From Coniella vitis (lineage: Eukaryota > Ascomycota > Sordariomycetes > Diaporthales > Schizoparmaceae): DNA of 64,000 nucleotides. Positions 29,370-39,800 of the stretch are shown in pieces (within the stretch, counting starts at the first letter, position 1; each line of letters starts with the position of its first letter). Made by a program: the position numbers and the translations under genes. The DNA is taken from the NCBI GenBank assembly GCA_011317545.1, contig WUJK01000009.1, positions 2,046,001 through 2,110,000 of the forward strand, given 5' to 3'. The notes under the pieces were generated by a model. It did no database searches. It was not told the DNA's origin and saw nothing but the letters and a program-made list of their open reading frames with translations.

Positions 29370-31372
29370 CCCAACGGTCAGGAGCCGGGGCGTGAGTCAA
29401 TCGGGCAGGAACAGAAAAAGCAAGTAAGAAACGGGGCAGTCGCCGTGTAAGTCACCGCCGAACGCTGACTTGTGCTTATTACACAATGAGCAATGGTGTG
29501 CTTGAGAAGAGCATTGGGATTTTACATTTGGTCTATTGGAATTCAACAACTTTCACCATGAAGTTGGCTGTCCACCGAGATTCTATTACTATGTACGTAG
29601 TGCACGCGTGCTCTTTCGCAGCGTGGGACTGACAGCATGCATCCACTGGCAAGCGGCAGGGTTAGGGTTGCTTGTTGAGGCCGTGAGTACGATGTCATGG
29701 ATCTGGTCTGGCAGCTTGGCAACGGTTTTCCTCGAGCAAGCTTACTATGCATTGAGGATGCGCATTACCAGGTAATTTGCAATAATAGAGAAAGAAACTG
29801 ACTCAACAGCTACGACAAATTCACTGTCGTATGTAATTGAATAAATTTCACACCAGGTGGGTTTGCTGTCATCCTGCAATCTGACTGAGCCTCCTGTACC
29901 TAAGTACCCAGGTGCTCCACAAGATTCATCATACGCACGACAGGGCATCTTCTCGGTGTTTCTCTAGACTCATCTCTGGCTCCAGCAACAGGTGCATTAG
30001 ACCTAAGAGAAACTATATATATATATATATATATATATGACATCCCACGAAATGGTTTGATGATAAAATTGCATCAGCTTATGCTGTGGAAGAAACTGTC
30101 AAACAAGCTGACGAGCTGCCAGCCTCGCCGCACTTGAACAGGTCGCTTAGGAAGGTGCCGCTAGCCCCCGTCGGGACTAGCCGTTCGTGGGGTAGTGGCC
30201 CAAGCTCACTGAACTTCGCTGTGGCTGACAAGGGCCATCCTAAGTGACATCACCGGGCTAGAACCGCGTCGATCGCCCGCTGGCGAGATGGTAAGGAGGG
30301 CTTTTACATATGATTGAAGCACGCTGGGTGTCTGCTTGTCACAGACGTGTACAGAATGATGTCGCCAAGACTGCAATGCTTGGAGCACGCCTTAGCTGCT
30401 AACGACAAACCCCAGTCCCGTGGTGTGGCTTGTGGCGCTGCCTACCGCACCTACGTACAGAGCTGTACTTTTTTCAGGCTCCACTGAGTGGCTGCTGGGG
30501 GGTAACCTTTACGTCATGATGGACGAGGGCGGCCCAGGAATGAAAGCTCCGTTACGGGATGACAGACGCGTCTCAGATGGTTGTTGTTGCTGGCTGTTGC
30601 TGCTGCTGCTGCTGCTGTGATATGTCATTGTGACATGCGATATTGCTCATTGCTCAGGGTACATAGTAATTCGAAGCTTGGTTTCTACTCTACGGGAGCC
30701 AAAGTACTTTGAGTGCCTGATTGCCTGCGTACCACTAACCATGATGCCGACAGAGTCCATGCTGTATTGTTGCTGTAGGAAGAAGCGTGGAAATATGGTA
30801 CAGAGCCTTCACATGCAATGGACGTCAGCACGAACAAGGTCTCAAACAAACGGTGAGCTAGGGCAGACGTCAAACAGACGCAGACGAACGAAGCTTCTTT
30901 GGGCGGGACGAGGGGAGAGATACATCGTAGCATGCAGTAAATACTAGGTAGGGTATGTACATAGTAGCAAGTACAATACAGCAAGTACCTCGAAATGGCA
31001 ACGCACCGCCTGGCCAGGCATCAAACAGCCACTTGCCTTTTTCAAAAGGCCCAGTGACGTGATGGATTGACCTCATCAGCATCAGCTGCTTGGGAAACTG
31101 CCCTGCTTGCCTGCCTTGCCTTCAAAGCTACTACTACCTGCCTTCTGCCTTCCACCATTTCTCCCTCTTATTCTTCTCCTGCCACACCACAACACAGCCC
31201 TACAAACCAACCAATTTGATATCCCAGTCCATCAAAACACTACCACTCCAACACACGGCCTCATCCGTCTGTTGGTCTCTTCGCGACTTCTCTAGAATAT
31301 TGGGCCATCACGCGTCGAACTGCCTACTGCACCACTGCCATCTGGTCTTAGCCAAGCCCGAGCTGCATCGAC
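29370..31372. other. 2-kb divergent intergenic region between trl1 and the Ish1/Msc1 gene
   Basis: Both promoters lie here. It contains a (TA)n run at 30014-30038, a CTG-repeat (CTGCTGCTGCTGCTGCTG) near 30599-30617 and a CT-rich pyrimidine tract just upstream of the Ish1/Msc1 ATG (31140-31190), typical of fungal promoters. ACATAGTA-type motifs occur near 30959. No gene is seen. Confidence 0.5.
30014..30038. repeat. (TA)n dinucleotide microsatellite
   Basis: A perfect alternating TA run of 25 bp lies in non-coding DNA. Confidence 0.95.
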
Positions 31373-33261
31373 ATGAGGCTGTTCAAGGCTCTCATTTCTG
31401 TCGCCCTTGTGGCTGACGCCACTCTTGCCAGCACCTGGTTCTCCAAGGCCGCCTACAACAAGTGGCACGAGACTGAGCTGGAGCGGTGGCTCTCGGATCA
31501 CGATATCCCATACCCAACCCCCGCCGACCGCAAGGATCTCGAGAAGCTGATTCAAAAGAACTGGGACGACCGCGTTGCTGCCCCCTACAAGAGCTGGGAG
31601 ACGCCTGAGCTAGTCAGCTATCTGAAGCAAAAGGGCGTTGACGTCCAGGACTCTGCCCAGGCCAACAAGGACTCGCTGATCGGCCAGGTCCAGAACGTTT
31701 GGTACGAGACAGAAGAGAAGGCTTCGGATGCTTACTCGAGCGTGAAGGACTGGATTCTCGACACCTGGACCGAGAGCCAACTCAAGGCTTTCTGTGATCA
31801 TCACGGCATTCCTGGTATGTCAAAGGCTCTACAACTGCTGGTCAGCTTGAAGCTCCCGTGCTAACAATGAACAGTTCCACAACCCCGCAAGCGTGACACC
31901 CTCCTCTCCAAGGCCCGTTCCAGCTACGACACCATTGCCCAGAAGGTTGGTGAGGCTACCAGCTATCCTGGCAACTGGTTGTACGAGACCTGGACCGAAT
32001 CCGAATTGAAGGAATGGCTCGACACACACGGAATCCCCGCTCCTCAGCCCAGCACTGTAAGTCTTGATTTATTCTTGGAAGAACAACCATTGGTAAACGT
32101 GTGCTGATACCGGACATTTACAGCGCGACAAGCTCATTGCTGCCGTGCGCCGCAACTCTCGTTTGGCCTACCTCAAGTCCCAGGAGCAGCTGAGCAGTGC
32201 CACTGCTAGCGCCGAAAACGCCTACTCTACTCTGACCGACATGGTTATCGACGCATGGAGCGAGTCTCAACTCAAGGAATTTGCCGACAAGAATGGCATT
32301 CCCGGTATGTGTAATCAGAAAGCCAACGCTATCTTTGAATCACGTTTGTTGACCATGAGGCTCTATAGTTCCCCAAGGCACCAAGGCCAACGAGCTGCGG
32401 GCTCTTGTCCGCAAGCACAAGGCTGACATTCTCGGTGATAATGTCAAGGCCTCTGCCACTTCTGCCTTTGGAGCCGCCACATCCCAGGCTGGAAACCAGT
32501 ACGCCAAGGCGACTGACGAGGCCTCTTTGGCTGCACAGGATGCTTTCATCAAGGCTGTTGACACCTGGTCCGACAGCCGCCTCAAGTCGTATCTGGATGC
32601 TCGCGGCGTTCCCGTGCCTCAGGCTTCCAAGACGGATGAGCTTCGCGCTCTGGTCCGCAAGAACGCTCACAAGGCGGCCAGTGGTTGGAGTGCTTGGACT
32701 TTTGACGACTTTTCCATCGAGAATCTGAAGGACTACCTGAAGAAGAATGGAGATGCCGCAGCCAAGAAAACTGCAGAGAAATCTGGTGCTACCCGCGATG
32801 AGCTCCTCAGCGCCGCCCAATCTGCTTATGCCTCTGCCTCGTCTGCTGGTGGTGCCTCGTACGCCTCGGCTACCAGCTACCTGGCTCGCGCGACTGACTC
32901 GGTCAAGATCAGCGCTTTTGACACATGGAGTGACAGCGACCTCAAGGCCTACCTTGACAGCTATGGAGTGGTGAGTTTCTTGATCGATCCCTTTACATCC
33001 CGCCATGAAACACACCTTGTCTAACATTTCATACAGCCCGTTCCCCAAGGCTCGACGGTCGACCAGCTGCGTGCCTACGCTCGCAAGCAGTCCACGTACT
33101 GGAGATATGGTACCAGCAGCCCTTCTGGAACCCTTTACGCCAAGATCAGCGAGGCTCTGCAGAACACCTGGCAATGGGTGTCTGGCCACTTCAACGCCGG
33201 TGCTGATGCGGCCCAGAAGACTGCTGGTGATGCCAAGCAGAAGGTCAAGGAAGAACTGTAG
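31373..33261 (+). CDS. msc1: Ish1/Msc1-family stress and nuclear-envelope protein with eight repeats
   Basis: Five exons: 31373-31814, 31875-32056, 32124-32304, 32369-32970 and 33037-33261; the product is 543 aa. It begins with a signal peptide (MRLFKALISVALVADATLAS). The rest consists of eight Ish1 repeats of the form W-[ST]-x-S-x-L-K-x-[YFW]-x-x-x-x-G-[IV]-P-x-P-Q, for example WTESQLKAFCDHHGIP, WTESELKEWLDTHGIP, WSESQLKEFADKNGIP and WSDSRLKSYLDARGVP; the second and seventh are more divergent. The family includes S. pombe Ish1 (stress-response nuclear-envelope protein) and S. cerevisiae Msc1 (meiotic sister-chromatid recombination). The Ala/Ser-rich linkers between repeats (SAQSAYASASSAGGASYAS) are probably helical. 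Introns fall at or next to the same GIP-V position of several repeats, which suggests growth by exon duplication. Confidence 0.93.
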
Positions 33262-34342
33262 ATTGTGGATGCGAGGAAGAGAATACCTCAAGACCTATTC
33301 TTGTCTTGCCACATGGAGGCAGGATCCCAATACGGTCCCTGTCGAAACACGATGAGGATGGTGAGAGTGTATGTACTAATGGGCGGACAGAGACGAAAAG
33401 GACATCTTGGCTGGAGTTGATCAGCTAGCAACAGGCATGGAGTTGTGGTAATATGCTGGTGGGATGGGCCAAGGACATGGATTGATTTCAGGAACTTGAT
33501 ACCGTTGCGCATTACTGCGGCCTGCTGCCGCATACTTTGCGCTGCTTTTCTTAGGGCCATGCTTGGGCATACAAAAATGATGAAATGATTCAATGTTACC
33601 TCTTGCCTTCTGTTCACCTTGCAGTCTCGGAATTTTGACTGGACCTGCCTTGACAGTCATGCCCCATTGGGCTCTGGGGGTATTTGCAAGCAACCTTAAG
33701 AGCCTTGAGCTATGGGTTTGAGTTCTCTTAAAACCCGACTGTTGAATATGTTCAGTTGTTTATTTTGAGTACCATTACATGCCCTTTGCTATGGTGATTC
33801 ATCCCTAGCATCTCTTGACTTGTTGAGTCCGTGGACAAGTGACTATATTATTGATCTTCATTGTAGTTTATATATCCACGCGTGTCCATCCCCAACAACA
33901 CTGCCATGTTATACCATGCCACTCTTCTCTATACACTCGAAGTCATCATCTTCACAGGTTGACGTCTTTCAAATCTGATCCTGACAGTGACTCTGGACCA
34001 AAGCTCCCCAGATAAGATGTTTCTAGGGACTGCGAACAGTGGGCTGTGCAATGTCTTGGTGACGATAGCAGGTGCAAGCACGCACAAGCGACGAGTTCCT
34101 GCTAGGGTACCTTCCTCATCCACCATTGCTCCTTGTGGCTCACACACATGAAGTAAGCAAATGTCTGTTCTGTCACCTGCTGCCTACTTTGAATCTCTGG
34201 CCAGGTTTCAATTGCCAGCCGTCCACATCCCACCCTCCTCCCCAAAACGCGCGGGTGTTCTCTCTACTCCAAGACTCTACGTGCCTCAGCCGCATCTACA
34301 AACGCGGCAGTCAACGGGGAACGATACCGATAAAAAGACGCC
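33262..34342. other. 1.1-kb spacer upstream of the orphan membrane-protein gene
   Basis: The 3' region of the Ish1/Msc1 gene and the promoter of the next gene. No coding sequence was recognised. Confidence 0.5.
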
Positions 34343-35351
34343 ATGGCTTATAGCAGCAGCGACCACGCCAATTCGAATCGGCCTTCCGACGGCTTCGGTG
34401 AGGGAGCCCATCAGATCTGGCGCCGCAAATGTGCTGGCGTGCGTGTGATCAAGTCTACTGTACGTCGAAACCTCGCCTCGGCCAATACAAACACCCCCGT
34501 CAACTGTTGAGTAGCGTTTTCAGAAGCACCTCCAGGCTAACCAAGGGTGGAACGTGTGTCCCCTTCGCCCCTCATAGTATACCAAAGAGGCCGTCCTCCA
34601 GCAAGAGCACGAACAGCTGCGACGGCGTGGCCATCAGTCTGACACGTCCCCGTCGGACATCGAGTCGAGCCCCTTTCAAGGACCGCCGTCGCCTTCTCCT
34701 GCAGGCCGCCCCAACTATGGCGATGGCGATGGCGATGGCAACAGTGATCGCAATCGAACCCGCAGTCGCAGTCGCAGTTGCAGTCGTGATGCTGGACTTT
34801 ACAAGTACAGATACACGTACAATGACCAGCAGCAGCAGCAACAGCACCAGCATCGGTACAGTGACTACAGTAATTCCAGCCAGCTGAGCGGAGCGATTGG
34901 AGAAAACAGCCCCCATGGCGATGATTCTCTCGAGTCCATCAACGCTGCCGCCGTTGCAGACTCGACCGTGGATTCCTTGCCGTACGATTCCTTCTCGTCC
35001 TCAGCCTCCTTTCACAGCTTCCCCACTGCACACATCTACAGTCCCAGCCCGCCGCCTGCACAGGATCTCATCACGCTGAACCCAACCCCGCCGTCGCTCA
35101 ACGCACACTTCCCCGCCATATTCGACTCGGATGGCACCTGCACCGCTTCTCCAATGGTGGTGCAGACTCAGAACAGGGTGGCCGTCAAGGCGTCGACGTG
35201 GTCTGAGATGTTTTTCTGGGTGCTTGTCTATGCCTTCCTGGGTGGTGGTTTCGCGATGTTGGTGTGGGACGGGGTTCGTGGTCTTGTTGAGATGATTGGC
35301 GAGTGGGCTTGGGGTGTGCTCTGTCGGCTTTTGATGGAACTCGGTGTTTAG
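34343..35351 (+). CDS. Uncharacterised protein with a C-terminal membrane segment
   Basis: I propose exon 1 34343-34459 (39 codons) and exon 2 34578-35351, joined by a 118-nt intron (GTACGT...CATAG) with no frame change. The product is 296 aa. No family was recognised. Exon 1 encodes a short region ending in RRKCAGVRVIKST; exon 2 continues with a helical, charged stretch (YTKEAVLQQEHEQLRRRG), then a long disordered region rich in Ser, Pro, Gln, Asp-Gly pairs and Arg-Ser pairs. Near the C-terminus SEMFFWVLVYAFLGGGFAMLVWDGV is one hydrophobic membrane-spanning segment, followed by a second amphipathic or membrane stretch (MIGEWAWGVLCRLLMEL). It may be a tail-anchored protein. The first exon is the least certain part, since the link rests on splice consensus and frame only. 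Confidence 0.6.
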
Positions 35352-36083
35352 AGGACCAAGATTGGAGTGAAGAGAGGGATGGGGTTTAAGGCGGATTTGC
35401 TTGTTTGGGAAAGACGCCGAAGAGGCAACGCCGGTCAAGTCCATGCTGAGAATGGCAAGGCACTACGCGAGTAGGATGGATATCAGGACGGTGGGTTGGT
35501 CAGGGCTGTATCATATGTAATTGCTTGAGTGGGCTGTGGTGCGTCTTTCGATTTAACTTTGTGAACATTGGACAGCCAACTGTGGTTAGTTAATGTGACC
35601 GAACATCAGGACAAACCTCGACAACTTTCGATAATGGGTAAATGCCAAACTCTCCAACTCTTTATCAGAAGTTTCTTTGATGGGTCGTGACTTTTCACAT
35701 TCTGGGCGCCATCATGACCGTACGCTTTGATGCTTGACTGGTTCGCATGACTTGGTCAGTGTGTTTGAGGTTGACTGACTACCACGAGGAATAACGGAAT
35801 TTGATTGATGGGGATATCTTTGGCGTATACAAAGTAGGTGGTAGGTGTGAGGTGTGAATGAGGCCCCGGAGATTACGGCAAGGGCGTGTTCTAAACGCCG
35901 AATGAAACTGCCAACTTTTCTCGACGTAGATAATACGTCGGATGCTTTTTCGATAATGTACATGATATAAGAAGAATATATTTTTTTAAAAAAAAAAAGG
36001 TACATCACCAAAAGAGACAGTTGACTACTTCATGATAAACAAGAGACACACGAAACGCCAGGCACAAAGATAAAGAAATAGAC
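35352..36083. other. Spacer upstream of the PEBP gene
   Basis: This contains the 3' region of the orphan gene and the promoter of the PEBP gene. An A-rich tract (TTTTTTTAAAAAAAAAA) lies around 35981-35998, about 90 nt upstream of the ATG. No gene is seen. Confidence 0.5.
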
Positions 36084-36926
36084 ATGCCATCTAATAAATC
36101 CGTCGAGAAGGCTTTGGAGATGGTCAAGAAGGATCCGTCCAAGGTGCTTGGGTTGCGTGTTGGGGATCATGTGATTCAAGCACCGGGCGAGTATGTTCCC
36201 AAGGCCGGTGAGTTTGGGTTTTTTATTTTCCTTGCTTCTTTACTATCAGTCTGCTACAGTTTCACTCAGCTCCGTCTGCACAGAATTGGGGATGGTGTGC
36301 TGGTTTGACTTTTCTACTCTTTGGACCTACTCAGAGGAGGAGATATTGCTTCTTGGCCTCAGTTTACAATGTTCTACCGTTTTCTTTTTTTCCTTTTATT
36401 CTCGCACAAGGGCTGACTAACATCGCGATTCGCCTTTTCCTCACCTCTTTCAAAAGACGCTCAACAACCTCCACAAATCACCTTTCCCTCCGCTTCGCCG
36501 TCCAAGACCTACCTCGTCATTGGGCTCGACCTCGACGCCCCATTTACCTTTTGGGGCGGCCTGGGTCCCATCTTGCACTGGATCCAGCCCGGTCTACGCC
36601 TCTCTTCTTCCTCTGCATCCTCCGCTTCCTCTGGCACGGGCGAGGGCGTGCTGGACATCGACCCGGCCGCGCCCTTCATCGCGAATTACATTGGCCCTGC
36701 GCCGCCGCCGATTGGGGGCCCGCACCGGTACGTCTTCTTCTTGTACGAGCAACCGGCTGGGGGGGAGGGGGAGGGGGGAGGGTTTGAAAAGAAGAGGGAG
36801 GCGGCTGCGCCTGAGAAGGGCAAGAAGATGGGCAATGGGGCGAGGATGTGGGCGAGTTTGGATGAGTGGGAGGCGAGGCTGGGGCTGGGGGCGGTGGTGG
36901 CGGTGGGCTGGTTCAGGAGTAATTGA
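36084..36926 (+). CDS. Phosphatidylethanolamine-binding protein (PEBP/TFS1 family)
   Basis: Exon 1 is 36084-36207 and exon 2 is 36457-36926; the 249-nt intron (GTGAGT...AAAAG) is long for this genome but is the only join that keeps the family sequence in frame (KA-D-AQQPPQITF). The product is 197 aa. The PEBP core motif is DLDAPFTFWGGLGPILHW, matching the D-x-D-A-P...HW anion-binding pocket; GPHRYVFFLYEQP is the second diagnostic block. The fungal family includes Tfs1, a carboxypeptidase Y and Ras-GAP inhibitor that binds anionic phospholipids. An acidic/Gly insert (EGEGGGFEKKRE) lies between the GPHRY block and the C-terminal helix. Function here is inferred from family only. Confidence 0.9.
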
Positions 36927-37795
36927 GTGAAGGAGGAGGCAGTGGTGGTGAGAATTAATGATGATACTGAACGGTCAAGATGGTATATATAGCTACCTTC
37001 AGAGGTGACTTGAGGAGAGAAACTCTTGAATAGATTGATCATATCCGGTTTTGGTGATGCGATAATTGGGTGCCCGTGCACAGGAAAGTTTGCATACTAT
37101 GGACGTACTTGTGTACTATTTTCAGATCTATCATAGCATTATTTATGACATGTGTGTCTATCATATATGCCTGTGTCCCTTCATCCGTTAGCCATTCTGC
37201 CCCTTCTGGTTGCTTTGAGACTCGACATTTTCCCACCCTGACGCCCTGCCACCAGCCTCACATGGCGCACGGTGCGCCACGGACATAGTGTACATAGTAA
37301 CTTGTGACAAAGGAAAGGCTGCGCCGGGCGGCCCCAGCTATGCACTGTGTACGTGAGCAGTCACACGCGGGTCACTTGGTAGAGAGTCACTGTGCACCGT
37401 GTGCCAAAGTTAGAACCAACTACTATGGCAGGAACGCGGCTTGGAATCTTATCGTGGCTGCTGTGATTGGTGGACAACCGTGCGGCTGCCTGGGTGCTGG
37501 GCGACGAGCCTCGCCCTGGCTGCAACCACCAACAAAAGCCAGGACACAAAAGCGAGGGACGACAAAGCCAGGACGACAAAGCCAGAAGACGACGAGCAAT
37601 CAGATAAATAAATGGACCAAGTGCGACGACGCCACGCACCGCTGGCGAGGCGCTCATGCAGCCACTGCGGCCCCAACAGCGCAAGACGTGCACCGCCGCC
37701 GGCCTGACCATCTTGGAGCCAGAGCGCGTGCTCGATGCAAAATCTACACCGTGCCCTCACCCGCCCCCGTCCTCAGCGGACATAAGAAGCCTGCC
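36927..37795. other. Spacer with an open but probably untranslated leader
   Basis: The frame of the next gene stays open upstream to about 37304, but the only early start-like codon there is a GTG, and the encoded sequence is Arg-rich and featureless. I treat it as 5' leader. A GTACATAGTAA element lies near 37290. Confidence 0.45.
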
Positions 37796-39193
37796 ATGAC
37801 GACACCGCAAACACTCTCGCGAAGGACGCAGAGCACATTCAATCGAGACTCATTCGACTCTTCGCCTCCCCCCAGAGGCCGCAAGACAGAGAGGCAAGGG
37901 CCCCAACCGCCCGAGTTCTGGGACAGGCTGTCCACCATCCCTCTGGTCCGCGACGCTGTGAGAGAACTCGATCGGCGGAATCGTCAAAACGCGGCCTGCT
38001 GCTGGCCTGCTCGCCCCTCTTCTGTTTCTGTTGCTTCAAAATGTTCTTCTGCCTGGCGTCTCCGTCGCTTTGCACGACACGGCGGGCCAGACTTGCGTGA
38101 CCTTCGCGGCTATCCCCCTCCCTCTGCTGAAGCAAGCCCGCACCAGACTGCCAACGACATGGACCGCGGCTCGAATCCAGCGCCATCGCGTAGTCAGGCG
38201 TCCAAGCCGAACAACAATGCCATCAGGCCACCTAACCCGACTACGGCCCTGACCAAGACGTCGGCCTACAACCCTGGGTTCGCGCAGCACTTGAACGATC
38301 ATGGCATCTATGGAATCCTGGGCTCCCAGAAACTTGATACAAGTTATCTCCAAGAGACGCTCGCGGCGCGACGGCCATCCCTCTCGCCCTCGCGCTTTCG
38401 GGAGGAGGATTTCCAGGCCTTTTGCAATGCTCAGGATGCCGCCCATGACGAGTATGATTTGTGCTTGCACGTCGTGCCAGCCATTACAGGCCCCTGGCAG
38501 CCTCACAACTATCCATCCACCGAGGACGTGATGTTTGGAAATCTCGAACCGCTGACTCGCGACTCAATCACAAGGCCCAAGCCGGACATTGCCCTGGGCG
38601 CCAACCCCGCGCAGCTTCACCCGGCCATTCGTAAAGACCTGCGGCACCATATTGTCCCTTCTACAGCCTCCCACAGGATACTTGCGCCCAACTTTTTCCT
38701 TGAGGCAAAGGGTCCAGAGGCGAAATCATCAGTCATGCAGCTCCAGGCTCGCTATGACGGGGCAATAGGATCCCGCGGTATGCACAGTCTGCAGAACCAT
38801 GGCCGAGAGGAGCCTATATATGACGGCCGCGCCTACGCATATAGCTCGACTTACCATAATGGCGCGCTTCAAATGTATACGCACCACATCACCGCGCCCT
38901 CGACGCCAGCAGGGCAGCCTGAGTACCACATGAGCCGGGTTAGACAGTACAGCATGCTCGACACTCGAGATAGATTTGCTGAGGGAGCTACCGCATACAG
39001 GAACTTGAGGGACTTGGCCAAGCAGCATCGAGACGCCTTTATTGAAGAGGCAAACTCCCGCTACCAGTCCAAGATGGCCATGCACAACAATCCCAACTCC
39101 CACGAGTACGCAGACCATAAGACTTTTCAGGCTGCACAAGCTGTCAACGACCCACCATATGCCGACGAACGGAACCAGGTTCAGATGGAATAG
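37796..39193 (+). CDS. Fungus-specific protein with a PD-(D/E)xK-like signature (DUF7924-like)
   Basis: The first ATG in a protein-like context (37796) gives 465 aa with no intron. The N-terminal half is Pro/Ser/Arg-rich with FWDRLSTIPLVRDAVRELDRR as its only ordered-looking segment. The C-terminal half is compact: KPDIALG (Pro263-Asp264), then APNFFLEAKGPE (Glu303-Ala-Lys305), then QLQARYDGAIGSRGM and a YDGRAYAYSSTYHNGALQMY beta-rich stretch. The spacing of PD, E-x-K and the following Q-x-x-x-Y helix is that of PD-(D/E)xK nuclease-fold proteins. The whole resembles a large fungal family that I recall as DUF7924, of unknown role, often expanded and variable between strains. The family label and nuclease idea are tentative. 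The gene is flanked by unrelated housekeeping genes. Confidence 0.7.
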   Translation: MTTPQTLSRRTQSTFNRDSFDSSPPPRGRKTERQGPQPPEFWDRLSTIPLVRDAVRELDRRNRQNAACCWPARPSSVSVASKCSSAWRLRRFARHGGPDLRDLRGYPPPSAEASPHQTANDMDRGSNPAPSRSQASKPNNNAIRPPNPTTALTKTSAYNPGFAQHLNDHGIYGILGSQKLDTSYLQETLAARRPSLSPSRFREEDFQAFCNAQDAAHDEYDLCLHVVPAITGPWQPHNYPSTEDVMFGNLEPLTRDSITRPKPDIALGANPAQLHPAIRKDLRHHIVPSTASHRILAPNFFLEAKGPEAKSSVMQLQARYDGAIGSRGMHSLQNHGREEPIYDGRAYAYSSTYHNGALQMYTHHITAPSTPAGQPEYHMSRVRQYSMLDTRDRFAEGATAYRNLRDLAKQHRDAFIEEANSRYQSKMAMHNNPNSHEYADHKTFQAAQAVNDPPYADERNQVQME

Positions 39194-39800
39194 GATAAAC
39201 ATGAATCTTCTGGAAAATGATGGCTAAGCAGTGTGCGCCGCTTGCTATGCTATGCAGAAGCTCGAAGTGCGATGTTCCGTAGGTGAGACCAGCCCTGACG
39301 GAAAGATTCAGGACTCGACAAAGCTAACGATGATATGAAGTTTAATGATTGGCTGGAATGGTGTATGTAAGGGAAATTGCTGGTATGCTTGCAGGAAGGG
39401 TCTTGAATTTCGCAGCAGGATTGGATTTCTCTCAATTGTTGTTTGAAGTTATTTGCGACGATCCATGCTGACTAAGTCAGTGCAAATCTGCCCAGTGAGG
39501 AAATGCTGATGTCATTGCACGAACTGAACCCGCCTCTCTCCAAGGCGGGCTTGCTTGCCCTGGGGAGTATGTGGATTCAGGTTGGGTGTCTTTTCTAAAC
39601 TGATGATTTTTGGTTTTTTGGGGGGGGGGGTTATGTGTCTGTTCTCTTTCCTATCCATTTCCTAACTTGTCTATCTACTTCCGGTTTCGACTATTATTAT
39701 TCTTTGTTCTCGTTTCTCTGTCTTGGGTTTGCGTGTAGGGTTCGACGAGTTTCACCGTGACGCCGCCGTGTTGGAAGCCTTGTAGGGCTAGTATTGTGAG
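39194..39800. other. Spacer upstream of the mitochondrial carrier gene
   Basis: The 3' region of the DUF7924-like gene and the carrier promoter. A G10 run lies at about 39621-39630. No gene seen. Confidence 0.5.

Noticed and set aside
37304..37795. N-terminal extension of the DUF7924-like protein
   Set aside because: The frame is open but begins at a GTG, is Arg-rich and featureless, and has no ATG in a good context before 37796 that improves the family match.
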